Shown here piece by piece: positions 53,404 to 64,000 of a DNA stretch of 64,000 nucleotides. The stretch lies in assembly GCA_028641055.1 (NCBI GenBank), contig CM054057.1:583387158-583451157 (forward strand), read 5' to 3'. The position numbers and the translations under genes are program-made. The stretch is from Alopecurus myosuroides. Its lineage: Eukaryota; Streptophyta; Magnoliopsida; Poales; Poaceae. Positions within the stretch are counted from its first letter, which is position 1. Each line of letters opens with the position of its first letter. A model generated the notes under the pieces. It did not search any database and was not told where the DNA came from. It saw only the letters and a program-made list of their open reading frames with translations.

Positions 53404-55785
53404 CCCATGCTCGTCCTCGAGTATGAAGGTGATAAAACTAAGATGGGTTTTTCATATTGAAACAATCATGGGATATCAAGGAGGATTATTCATGCTACAT
53501 ATAATCAAATGATTAATACTAGAAATGAGTAGCAATATACAATTCATGTTTAAGAAATATCAAATATGCAAGCAAAGATGCTTCATGAAAGTTCACAAAG
53601 TGTATAATGAAATAAAAGCACTATGGACCAAATGCATACACAAAATGAAAAATAAAATCCTATATTGGTCAAAGAATAGCATAATGGAGAATAGAAAATA
53701 TAGTGGACACTTTGGAGAAAATTGAGTAGAGGTAAAACATGATCAGGTCTTATTTAGCCTCTAAATTATTCAACTAAAATTACTAATTGAAATGTGGTAT
53801 CCATTGATCTAGGACTCTCATTGCCCCTTTATCACTAGCATCTTAAAGTTGTGAGTATTGAAGTAATGAGAATGACAAGGTGGTTGAAAGCCTCATGCCC
53901 CGTGAGTGTGAAAACCTACTCCATGATTACTCAACTTAAGATTCCTAATAAGCTTTGTACAATCATAATAAGTATTAATGACATCGTAAAGAACCGCAAA
54001 GAGGTATCTCTTGCCCCATGACATGGAAACAAGCCCATGTTACAATGACAAGATGAACAAACGGAGTAGACTCATCATCCTTTTTATTTTCATTCACTAT
54101 TATGCATAGCTTCTTATTTTATTATAGGATGTGTTGTAGAGTCACTCAAGTTGTAAGTAAATTTCCACCATGATAAAGCATGGCTTGGGTTAGCGGCCCA
54201 ATGCGTTTCTCTAGTCATATAGGTACTTACTCATCAAAACTTACTATTCCTCTATTTCATTTCGGTATGGCAGGAGTCCAAAAACAAAAGTACATGATAT
54301 CAACCAAATGTAAATTTTTTTGTGCAATGCTGAAAGCTTTCCGGTGATACACGTTTATAGTTAGCTCCCAACCACACACTTGTCAAACGCAAAACTTGTG
54401 GCTCCCATTATTGGGTCATGTTTATTAGATGCATAAAAAGTAAAGTGTGCCTTCAAAAGTTCGTGAGGGTCCTATCCCAAGTTCAACCCATGAAAATTAA
54501 TAAAGTGAATATTTTAATTTAGAATATAAATAACACAATAAAATGGTGAACATACTCGGAATAGCAATGAAGCTAATGGGAAGATATGGTGGACTCACTG
54601 GAAATACTTGGCTAAGGAGTGTTAGAAACAAGTTTTTACTTGTTGGAATTTTTAAATTTTTGGGCTAGCAAGAGGGAGATAGTTGACCAGATACTATGCA
54701 TGCATATGTCCATATAACTACTCATTTCATGACAAACTAAATAAACCAGCAATTAACATCAAGGACATGAATAAGAGATAGCTCAAGACAACATTATTGC
54801 AAATTTCTACACATAAAAAGCCTATAAATCATGCAAAAATATGTAGCTCTTCAAATCAACCATGGCATCCCTATTCCAAGTCATAATACTAGCATCCAAT
54901 ACATTCCAACCCCAAACTCCAGTAGCTAAATCTCATATAAAATGATGGTGGTGGTCTTATCAAAACAAAAATAAAAATAAAAACTAGACGCTTCAAGTCT
55001 CTACGATAAATGCTTTGCTTAGAAAAACAGAAAATAGACGTGTGCTAACCAAAAGAGTGTAGCTCCAGTGGGGTGTTCATCAAATCCCCAAGATTATGGT
55101 TTTCACCATTCTTGGATGTCTTGAGGCGCAGCTCCTCTATTCCCTGTGAAAAAACTTCACAAAACATGTTTCTCCCATTCTTTTTCTGTGGGGTGAGATT
55201 AGCAAGGACAAACAAATCACATCCTTGCTGTGCAAAATTCCAAATCAAATGCTCCAGTAGATAGAAAATAAGGTTCATTATGTTGTATGTTCACTCTCTT
55301 GCTTGAAAGAGTCATGGAAATTCGATTCCCAAACCCAAAGAGTGCATAAAACAAAAGAAGGCAGAATCTGTCCAGAAAAGCAGCAGCAGTAAAACGAACG
55401 TTTTTCCCTGAGCTAGACTCGTCAAAAAATTAAGCCAATTTTTGTGCTTACAGAGGACGAAAAGTTGCAGAACATACTTAAAAATTAGGTCAATCCGACG
55501 TACCAATAAAAAACGTAAAATCATACGGTGAGCAGACTCGTGCTGAAACATAAATTTCATGCACTATGATAGCAACTTATAAGTCCAAATGGGTTTGACT
55601 TGACTCTTTATTGAAAACTCCAAAATTAAAACAAAAAAACTAATCTCTTGAGACAGCAAGAGGACACTAGGAAAATCCAAACAAAAAGAACCGGGTTGCC
55701 TCCCGTAAAGCGCTTTCTTTATAGCCATATAGTTAGGCTTTACTTACTTGATAATCAAGAGGGATAAAGCTCATGAGGGAGCTTG
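53404..55785 (-). other. Non-coding 3' interior of the Gypsy element
   Basis: About 2.4 kb lies between protease and 3' LTR with no pol domain. Near 55690-55720 the minus strand has AAAGCGCTTTACGGGAGGCA, a motif seen in the 3' non-coding region of Athila-like elements. Confidence 0.7.
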
Positions 55786-55789
55786 TTCT

Positions 55790-56240
55790 TCAGCGTGCCC
55801 CTCTTCCTTGGGAAGTGCTACATGCTTTTCTTGTGAGGGAACTGAAACTTGACATTCCTTCCTTGGAGTCTATGATTACACCTGTAGTACGAAGAAAAGG
55901 TCTACCCAAAATAATAGGACTAGGGGATTTATCCCCCATATCCATAATAATGAAATCAACGGGTACGAAAGTCATGTGCAATTCAATCATAACATCTTTT
56001 ACTTGTCCTATAGCATGTTTAGTAGAGTTATCAGCAAGGACAAATTCACTTGAGCACTTTTCTAAATTTTCTAGTTCTAGCAATTCATATAATTCTTTAG
56101 AGAGTACCGATACACTAGAACCTAGATCTAACATAGCATGGTGAATTTCTTTTCCAATTGAAACTAGCACCTTGGGGATCCATGCATCCCCAAGCTTAGG
56201 AGGTATCATGGCCTTATTCTTGTACCTAGCAATTTTTCTT
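55790..56240 (-). pseudogene. Gypsy retropepsin-like protease region
   Basis: The frame reads PPKLGDAWIPKVLVSIG, then HHAMLDLGSSVSVLS with the DLGSS active-site type motif of Athila-like proteases, then IILGRPFLRT (the ILGRPFL motif). It lies in a different frame from gag; a 1-bp shift near 56240 separates them. The C-terminal end is also shifted after SKEG. No reverse transcriptase follows. Confidence 0.8.
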
Positions 56241-57768
56241 GCAAGACATGATTAGTAATATAAGATCCAAAGCCAGGTTGATTAACATTTATAGTGGGAT
56301 CACTAGCAAATTTTTGTAGAGTAGCAATAAGGTCTTGCAAGATACTTTTTTCTAAATAAAGCAATGGATCCTTAATTTCAGTAAGCATCATAATTTCCTC
56401 TACTTTACTCTCTAATTTAGCTAGCATGCTTGATTCATGAGGACTAATTCCATCTTTGCTAGCAAGATAAGACATATATGGAAGTAAATATTCAGGGTAC
56501 TTCACTATTTCATTCAAAGTTTCTTCTAAGCTAGTAGGGACATGCTCACTTGTATTCTCAGCAATATGATCAATATTTTCAATAATAGGAGCAGCAATAG
56601 TAATAGAATTCATTCCTACACTAGGTTGTGCTTGTGGCTTTCCTGCTGACATGCTTAATAGAGTTGCTTGATTATCAGCTAATTTTGACAATGCTTTATC
56701 TAAATTCGAAGATTGAAGTTGCAATCCTTTAATATAACTACTAATGGATGCAATAGACTTATTTAACTCATGTATCATAGCATTGTGACTAGCAACTTGT
56801 TCCATAAGCAATTTATTAGATTCAGAAATTTCACTAGAAGGCTTCCACTTATTTTCATTAGCATTACGATATGGAACAAAAGGTTTATTTGGAACATAAG
56901 GAGGTTTACTATATGAATTGTAAGCATTACCAAAACCATTGCTACCATAATTCCTAACAAAATTAACATCCACACTTTCAGAATTACTACCAACTAGCTC
57001 CTGCAAAGGCACATTCTCCATATTTTGTTTATTAATAAAGGCAAGAATAGTGTCCATTTTAGAAGACAAATCATTGGTTTCTTCAATTGAGTTTATTTTC
57101 TTAGTGGGATTGGGTGCTCTTTCAGTATTCCATTGACTATAATTTTGCAATATGCTTTCTAATATGCTCTTAGCCTCTCCTACAGTTTTACTCATAAAGA
57201 CACCTCCAGCAGCAGAATCAAGTATATTTCTAGACATGTAGTTTAGACCATTATAAAAAGAGTGTAGTATGGTCCATTCATTTACTCCATGTGATGGGCA
57301 TGTTCTAAGCATTAATTTAATTCTATCACATGCCATGGCTACATGTTCATTATCATTTTGCCTAAATGAGAGGATATTATTCCTATTTTGCAAAATTTTA
57401 ACGGGAGGATAATATTTCTTAATGAAAGCTTCTTTTAAATCATCCCAAGACTTTATACTAGCTGTAGGTGGTGAAAGTAACCATTCTTTAGCCTTTCCTC
57501 TAAGTGAAAAAGGAAATAGTTTCAGTTTTAAAACACTACTTTCCATATTTTTAAATTTTTGCATATCACATATTTCCATGAAATCATGAAGATGCATAGA
57601 GGCATCCTCCATAGCACTACCCCCAAATTGCTCTCTAGTAATCAAATTCAATAAACTAGGACTTACTTCATAGCTTTCAGCTTGTATTTCAGGTGTAGTA
57701 ATTGGCCTAGCAATGAATTGGGCATTGGGTGTATTTGTGTAGTCACTTAATTTAGTTCTATCACCCAT
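56206..57768 (-). CDS. gag: Gypsy gag protein (520 aa)
   Basis: A long intact frame starting MGDRTKLSDYTNTPN. The retrotransposon gag domain lies at about residues 55-210 (LKLFPFSLRGKAKEWLLS, WDDLKEAFIKKYYP, ILHSFYNGL), followed by an Asn/Ser/Pro-rich linker and coiled-coil stretches. No CCHC knuckle is visible. Gag packages the RNA in cytoplasmic particles. The frame ends at 56206 where a 1-bp shift separates it from the protease. Its integrity agrees with a recent insertion. Confidence 0.9.
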   Translation of the reverse strand: MGDRTKLSDYTNTPNAQFIARPITTPEIQAESYEVSPSLLNLITREQFGGSAMEDASMHLHDFMEICDMQKFKNMESSVLKLKLFPFSLRGKAKEWLLSPPTASIKSWDDLKEAFIKKYYPPVKILQNRNNILSFRQNDNEHVAMACDRIKLMLRTCPSHGVNEWTILHSFYNGLNYMSRNILDSAAGGVFMSKTVGEAKSILESILQNYSQWNTERAPNPTKKINSIEETNDLSSKMDTILAFINKQNMENVPLQELVGSNSESVDVNFVRNYGSNGFGNAYNSYSKPPYVPNKPFVPYRNANENKWKPSSEISESNKLLMEQVASHNAMIHELNKSIASISSYIKGLQLQSSNLDKALSKLADNQATLLSMSAGKPQAQPSVGMNSITIAAPIIENIDHIAENTSEHVPTSLEETLNEIVKYPEYLLPYMSYLASKDGISPHESSMLAKLESKVEEIMMLTEIKDPLLYLEKSILQDLIATLQKFASDPTINVNQPGFGSYITNHVLQEKLLGTRIRP

Positions 57769-58081
57769 TTTAACAATTTTTATGTACTTTTAATTTTTTA
57801 TGCAAAACTGAAAAGTAAAGTAACTAGGAAAATTCGAAATACTAAAATAAACTAGATAACTAAATGCAAAACTAAAATGCAAACTAAAATAAAATATGCA
57901 AGACAAAACAAAAACAAGAACAAAAAAAAGACAAGAAACAAAACAATCTACTTGAAAGAAGGTGGAGATAGAAAGGACGTTACTCACGTAGGTGCAACCT
58001 CCCCAAGCTTAGGTGTTTGCACACCTTGTTGGTGATGAAGACTTCTTGTGAGCTCCCTTGGACAACTCCTTCACCTATGGC

Positions 58082-58099
58082 TCCCCGGCAACGGCGCCA
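58082..58099 (-). promoter_or_regulatory. Primer binding site, tRNA-Asp type
   Basis: The minus strand reads TGGCGCCGTTGCCGGGGA, 10 bp inside the 5' LTR. This is complementary to the 3' end of plant tRNA-Asp, as used by Athila-like elements. Confidence 0.85.
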
Positions 58100-58109
58100 G
58101 AAAAATGCT

Positions 58110-59809
58110 TGATGGCTAGGTTGAGACTCCAAGTGCAGAGTGTGTAGCTAGTGGCAAGCCTTCTTCCCCACGAGGGTGACTCGAGGGTTTATATCGAACT
58201 CTTGGGGAGCCAGTATTTCAGCAGTTGTCTTCCAAGCTTCCTCCAGGATCCTGCAAACAAGTAGAGAATTTTGTGCCCTCAACCTCACCAAGTGGTTGTC
58301 AAGCACAAGGTGTGAGACTTCTAAATTGCAATGCAAAACTAAAAGTAAATGTGCAATAATTAAATCTACTACTAAATGCAAATGAGAAAATAAATATGCA
58401 ATGGATTGTTTTTGTATTTTTGTGATGCAAGTGGTGATGGAGATAATGTAAATTCGAATTGGAGATGCAAGTAAAGTAAACTGCAAGTAAAGTAAATTGC
58501 AGCAAAGTAACTAGAGTGTTTTCTTATATTTAAAATAGGACCGGGGTTCATGGTTTCACACTTGCATTCTCTCAAATAAAGTGGTAGACGGTGGACATAA
58601 AGAAATACATGTGAGATTACAATAACATGTTTAACATTGAGTACTTTCATATGGGCATCACGTCCTAGCATAGAGATCTCTACGGTCATATTGATCCCTC
58701 TTATACTCCACCAAGATGCGAAATAAATCATAACACCTCGATAATTAAGGAAAAACCAGAGTATAGCTTTAAGCAATGTGACATGAAGTTGAAGTAAGAA
58801 CTTGCTAGATCTAGTCATGGAGATTGATTAGTGTCACTTCAAATCCCCGGTAACAAGGTACTCCTTTTTATCCCTAGTGAGGTAACTAAGAAAGGTTTAA
58901 CAAAACCTAAGTGGATCGCTGAACTTCTGTCACTTTCACAGCACTAGCCACCCCCCGTTACTCCAATTAATGCACCCGTCACCCCACACACGCTCTCCAG
59001 AACTAGATTGATCAAAGCTAGCAAATAAGAACGGGGTACATAAGATACATCTACTCAAATAACTCAAGAGAAACAATTGCAATCTCAGATTCAATAACTC
59101 ATAGAAAAGATCCACCACATAGGAATTACAACGGTGCCCGTAATCATGTGAGGCAGCTCATACGGATCTAATTAGTGAAGCACATAGAGAGAGATACAAG
59201 TGCTACTTCCACAAACCCATAGCCCTGGGGTGGACTACTCCCTCTTCATGGAGATGTCGATGGTGATGACGTTGGAGGGGTAGGAGATCACACCGGCGGC
59301 GCCCCGCCGGAGTTTTCCCCCTCCAATCTGGAACTTCTGGTCTCTGGTTTGGTGTTTCGGCGGCGCTCCCCTCCGTAAGGGTACGGGGGACGCTTTTTAT
59401 AGTCGGTTTTAGGTCAAGACGGAGTCGATAAGTCGAAGATGGAAGGAATTGGGGCCACAGGGGCCAAAAGGGGGCCTCTCACGCGGCCAAGGAGTCTGGC
59501 CGCGTGGAGGGTCCTCTTTTGGGCCTCCTTGCCCAATTCTCGTGGATCCTTCACCCGCAAGTCTTCTCCTTCCAAGAAAATGACCCCGCAGATTTTCAGG
59601 TGATTTCGCGGAAGTTTGCCCCCTGAAACGTCAAAAATATAGAAAACGGGGTTTCTGACAGGCAGGGTTAATTCCATAAAAGTTGGGGGACTTTGTAATT
59701 TAACCCCAAAATACTATAAAACATTGAATTATACCCTTATATGATGCAATATGTAATAGAAAACCATGTGAAAATATGCAAAATTCATCTATGCATTTTA
59801 CATGCATCA
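58110..59809 (-). repeat. 5' LTR of the Gypsy element
   Basis: 1700 bp, TG...CA ends; partner of 51675-53387. Confidence 0.95.
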
Positions 59810-61320
59810 GCGGGGTCGTGGGCTATCGCAGGGGACTTTAACTTAATCTTGGGGGTGAAGGATAAGAACCAGGGTCGGCTCAATCCTCGTTTGATGTGCA
59901 AGTTTCGAGACACCCTGAACGATGTAAATCTTAAGGAGGCACCTCTTGTGTGTAGAGCGTACACGTGGAGTAATGAGCGTTCAAACCCCACTCTTGCTAA
60001 GCTTGACTATTGGTTCTCGACCGTGGACAGCGAGCTCGCCTTCCCAGACAATCTGTTGTCCGCGCTATCGTCTTCGATCTCGGATCATGCGCCTTTGCTC
60101 ATGTCTTCCTTCTGCAACATCTCGTTGAAGCGTAGATTCCAGTTTGAGCCCTTCTGGACTTCTATTTCTGTGAGGAGGTTCAGCGTTTATGGAGTCTTGA
60201 CATTGTGGGGGTTTCCCCTTCATGTAGACTTAACGCTCTCGAGATTCTGGACCGTAGTCTCCCTGCTACTGCATTAGGGCTGTCGTGGTGGGGCGAGCAG
60301 TCGGTGGGAAACATTAAGTTGGAATTACTCATGGCGCAAGAGCTTATCCTCCGGTTGGACGTGGCTGAGGAGGTGCGTGTTCTTTCTCCGGCGGAATGTG
60401 GTTTGAGGCGACGACTTAAGCTTAAGTCGGGCTTGCGTCGCTCAAGAGGATGATTGCACGCTCTCTCTCTCGCCTTTTGTAGATGAAAGAGGGCGATGCA
60501 AACACGACATTTTTTTTCATGTCCATGCCTCTCATCGTCGCAATAGGAATGCGATTCGTCGCCTTCGTGGCCCTTCCTCTGTCACGGCGGAGCAGGAAGA
60601 GATGCTCGGGCTTGCCTTTGATTTCTTTGCGGGTCACCTTGGCGTGGAAAACTCCAGGCCACGGTCCATTGAGTTAGATAGTCTTGGATTGCCGACTCCC
60701 GACCTGGCGGAGCTCGAGGTGCCTTGGTCGGTGGATGAGGTGTGGGACGTGATAAAAAAATTCCGATGGATAAAGCTCCCGGCCCGGATGGTTTCTCGCT
60801 TAACTTCTACGTGAAGTGTTGGGGTATTATCAAGAAGAAGGGAGTGGATGCCTTAAACCGTCTGTATCTTAATCAGGAGCGGAGCTTTTAGACGCTCAAC
60901 CAAGCACTAATCGTGCTCATCCCTAAAGTGGACGACGTTGTGGAGTTGAAGGAATTTCGCTCTATCAGTTTGGTCCATAGCTTTGGGAAGATCTTTTCCA
61001 AGTTGCTGGCATCCATACCGAGTCTGTATATGCCTGACATGGTTGCCATTAACCAGAGTGTGTTTATTAAAGGTAGATCCATGCTGGATAATTACATGCA
61101 GGTCCTCAGTACTATTCGGAGTCTTCATCGCAAGTACTCCCCAGCTATATTTTTTAAGATGGACATTACAAAGGGCGTTTGACTCGATTTCGTGGCCTTT
61201 TATTTTGGAGGTCTTGCGTGCCCGTGGATTTGGCGAGCGGTGGTGTAGGTGGATTGTGGCAATCCTGTCGGCCTCTAGCTCTAAGGTGCTCATTAATGGG
61301 CAAGCTTCGGAGCGCCTCTG
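59810..61320 (+). pseudogene. LINE ORF2 continued: endonuclease C-terminal half and start of reverse transcriptase
   Basis: After the Gypsy element the frame resumes with AIAGDFNLILG (the GDFN motif), TWSNER, LDYWF and SISDHAPLL (59818-60110), completing the endonuclease. Reverse transcriptase block 1 follows: LIPKVDDVVELKEFRSISL (about 60916-60972), NQSVFIKGRSMLDN (about 61050) and FFKMDITKG (about 61150), with a shift just before the DS motif. Several other frame breaks lie at 60260-60800. The gene is cut at 61320 by the next LTR, before the catalytic YADD box. Confidence 0.85.
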
Positions 61321-61669
61321 TGTAACATCCCAAGTATGAAAATACCCCTAGAATGTTTGATTTCTTGTTTAATTAAAGTATTGCATCATGTCATCATGCT
61401 CATTTATTTGTTTGCATTTGTTTTACTTTGTTTTCATTTGGTTTGCATCTGTTTTACTCTGTTTTCACAATTGAAATTCAAACTTTGTCCAAACATTTAT
61501 TTCATACTTGCTCTGTTACAACCTTTTAAATAAAAATCTCAAATAAAAACAACCAATTTGTTTTCATTTTATTCCATAATGCTCAACTATTAAAATGATG
61601 TCTTTAATCAATCAATTAATTCCCATGTTATTCCAAAAATTCAAATTCAAATCCCAAACAGCACTCAAT

Positions 61670-62038
61670 TGGATTTATGAATATTATCAAAACAAATCAA
61701 CTCATTTGTTCTAAATTAACATAGGGTTCACCCTATTAAAAAGTTTGTTTTCATTAATGTTCACTTAATATAAAAATCATCGAAATTTGAATTAAATACA
61801 AACATCAAGTTATTTTGAAAATATTGAAAATCAAAGTTGCAAAGTGGTTGCTTAATTGGATTTATGAATATTATCAAAACAAATCAAATCATTTGTTCTA
61901 AATTAACATAGGGTTCACCCTATTAAAAAGTTTGTTTTCATTAATGTTCACTTAATATAAAAATCATCGAAATTTGAATTAAATACAAACATCAAGTTAT
62001 TTTGAAAATATTGAAAATCAAAGTTGCAAAGTGGTTGC
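61670..62038. repeat. About 187-bp tandem duplication inside the LTR
   Basis: The stretch from TTGGATTTATGAATATTATC to CAAAGTGGTTGCT at about 61670-61853 is repeated almost identically at about 61857-62038, pointing to a recent duplication. Confidence 0.95.
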
Positions 62039-62340
62039 TGTTGACCTATTTAACCCACCCAAATTTTCCCAAAATTTTCCTAATTCAAAATCCCATCTAT
62101 TTCTTCCATTTCCAATTCTGCAAAAAAAAAACAGAAGAAAATAATAAAAGGAAACGGCCAGAGGGGGGGAGAAACGCAGCCCAGCCCACCTTTTTCCTTC
62201 TCCTCGCGCGCAGCCCAGCCCGCACGGCCCGATACCGCTTCGCCCTTCTATTCCCTCATCTCCCTCGCGTACGGCCGGCCATCCGCGGGTGCCACGGCGG
62301 CAGCAGCCCGCGCCAACGGCCGATGCGCCTCCCTAGTGCC

Positions 62341-62347
62341 TATAAAA
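62341..62347 (+). promoter_or_regulatory. TATA box of the LTR promoter
   Basis: TATAAAA in a GC-rich setting, followed by CT-rich leader sequence, fits the U3/R border of an LTR promoter. Confidence 0.5.
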
Positions 62348-64000
62348 CCCCACCCTAGGCCACTATGCTGCCCTAGCTAGCCCCTACCCCCCTACCTGTC
62401 CCGCGCCGCCGCCATTTCCCTCTCCCTCGCCGCGATTCCTCTCTCTCTGCATCTCACCGGAGACACCACCGAGCCCGCTTCTGAAACCATGGACTCCGCC
62501 GCCACCTCAACGCGCCGCCTACCCTCCTAGCTATTGGAACCGCACCGCCGCACTTTCCTCGACAGCATCGACACCACCGCAGCCGCAGAGGACGTCCAGG
62601 CCGTCGCCGCCGTCCACGACCACGCCGCTGTCGCCGTCGAGCTCGTCTGCCCCGAGCCTCTGCTCGACTCCAGCCGGAGGTGAGCTCACCGTGCACTCCT
62701 CCTCTCTCTGCCATCTTGTCCGCGTTCGCACGGCACCCCCCTTGCACACCGCAACACCCATCAGCACGGCACAGCACCGTCACGGCAGCGTGGATCGCCG
62801 CCGTCCACCGTCGTTCTTCTGTCCAAGTACTGAACTTCGTTCAGTTAAATATTTAGTTAAGCCACGAACTGAAGATCAACCTGTCTACGTCCCTGTATCT
62901 GTCAAAAACTGAAACTTACCGTATTGGCAACAGTGCTAGCGAGCGCGCGGCAGCGCGTGGGATCGAGCCCTGGCGCTCGCATTTATCCCCAACCTTTTTC
63001 GCGCTCGGCTGACAAGAGGGGGCCACTCGTCAGTGGCCCTTGCTGCCACGCCAGCACGCGCGCATGCCACGCTGGCCCAGGGCCCAGTGGCAGTGCCCTG
63101 GGTTAGATAGCCGCGCGGTGCAAATAGAATTCCAGCGTTTTCTTTTTAAATCTAAGTCCTTTAAACTTACAGAATGGTCCTATAATTCAAATTGTTAATA
63201 ACTTTCAAATTATAACTCCAAATAATAAAAGTAAAATATGTGTGTTGATCCAAATTAAATTGTCTATCTAATTATGACATTTGTTTTCTGTTTTGAATTT
63301 TCCAAATGCATTTCAAATTTGAATTCAAACAAATCATTTGTAATTTGATAAAATCCATAAGTAATTCATACTTATTCCAAATAATTCAAATAAAATATGT
63401 TTTCCATGCTATTTCAAACCACCTATTCAAATATAAATTTTGTTTCATGGTTTGAATAATTAAAATTGCTTAAATAATTTAAACCTTGTTTAAATCATTT
63501 AAATTTGCTAAATTCATAACTTGATCAAATTAAATTATTTTGAACATGCAAAATATGTTTTCATACTAGAAAAACATAACCTTTCCAAATATGAATTTTA
63601 TTTAATGTTTTGAACAAATAAAATTCAAATAATATTCAAACTTGTTTTAAATTCATTTAAAAATTGTTTAATTTTGTTTAAGTCATAATAAATTCATCCT
63701 AACTCCTTTTTCAATATTTGAAACATGTAATCCAACTAAAATCTTGTATTCTTTTCAAATATGAATTTTGTTATTTATTTTGCACAATTTAAATTGGTGA
63801 AAACAACAACTATTTGTGTAATCCCTTTTAGGAACCAAAAATTCTCTAACTTAATAAATAAATTCCTAAATTGGTAAACCTCAACTCCAATTGGTTCTAT
63901 TGTTGTTATTTTGTTGTTTTCCTCATCCATGCATCATACTAATCCACTTTCACCTGTTGGTTAATTGGAAAACAATTGTTTCAACCAAAAATTCATGGGC

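Larger units (their letters stand above)
51675..59809 (-). mobile_element. Full-length Gypsy element, Athila-like, gag-protease only, 8.1 kb
   Basis: Two LTRs (51675-53387 and 58110-59809), both starting TGATGG and ending GCATCA, are flanked by GCGGG (51670-51674 and 59810-59814), a perfect 5-bp target duplication. The element is on the minus strand, with a tRNA-Asp primer site by the right LTR and a purine tract by the left. It encodes gag and protease but no reverse transcriptase, RNase H or integrase, so it must move by using another element's enzymes. A hand comparison of the LTRs gives about 21 substitutions over about 1.7 kb (about 1.2 percent), indicating a young insertion. Confidence 0.95.
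61321..64000 (+). mobile_element. 5' part of an LTR element (probable Gypsy LTR), open at the window end
   Basis: The segment starts TGTAACATCCCAAGTATG exactly where the LINE stops, a form used by several Triticeae Gypsy LTRs. AT-rich sequence is followed by a GC-rich promoter-like zone (62160-62900) with TATAAAA at 62341-62347, then AT-rich sequence again. No protein domain or LTR end is reached before 64000, so class and target duplication cannot be checked. Short frames in the GC-rich zone are not called genes. Confidence 0.6.

Noticed and set aside
62454..62912. Frames in the GC-rich zone near the window end
   Set aside because: They sit in the promoter/leader zone of an LTR and show only Arg/Ala-rich low-complexity sequence.
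61321..64000. Possible endogenous pararetrovirus
   Set aside because: No viral coat, movement or reverse transcriptase motifs; the start and promoter layout fit an LTR element.

Overview
The window looks like intergenic nuclear DNA from a large grass genome, most likely Triticeae (wheat, Aegilops, barley or rye group). The evidence is the mix of element types: TNP2-type CACTA transposons with CACTAGTGGAAA-like ends, MuDR-type MULEs, an Athila-like Gypsy element primed by tRNA-Asp, a BARE/Angela-like solo LTR, and LINE/retroposon debris. One run of 100 N lies at 47708-47807. No rRNA, tRNA or CRISPR was seen. Only one stretch looks like a host gene: a small secreted cysteine-rich protein at 5554-5994.

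Layout. 1-5470: retroposon debris, a Harbinger-like element with an acidic ORF, and a hAT-like MITE (4034-5459) split by a poly-A retroposon with a 14-bp target duplication. 5480-34000: a tandemly duplicated cysteine-rich gene locus. Copy 1 (5554-5994) is intact. Its downstream DNA is split by MULE1 (6665-14325). Copy 2 (16393-16640) is a pseudogene, and its 3' region is split by three nested CACTA elements: the outer CACTA3 (16682-31163, TSD ATA), CACTA1 inside it (16731-27877, TSD GTC) and CACTA2 inside that (20661-23788, TSD TTG). 34924-44261: MULE2, complete with 9-bp target duplications. It has a decayed MuDR-type transposase, a small acidic/basic ORF, and a convergent two-exon gene for a GRF-type zinc finger protein that starts near the right TIR. 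44271-48979: mostly unrecognised sequence, a reversed retroposon, the gap, and a CACTA right end just after the gap. 48980-50625: a solo Copia LTR (TSD AGAAT). 50631-61320: a LINE split by a young Gypsy element (51675-59809, TSD GCGGG) that has only gag and protease. 61321-64000: the start of another LTR element, running off the window.

How the parts relate. MULE1 and MULE2 share TIRs, central tandem repeats and the second ORF. They differ in the first gene slot: transposase in MULE2, an Ala/Glu-rich acidic ORF in MULE1. MULE2 resembles maize MuDR in layout (transposase from one TIR, a second gene converging from the other), but the convergent gene is a GRF zinc finger protein, not an obvious mudrB. 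CACTA2 carries a spliced gene with two B3-like domains and one in-frame stop. All coordinates, splice sites and target duplications were read by eye. Family assignments rest on recognised motifs; no searches were run.
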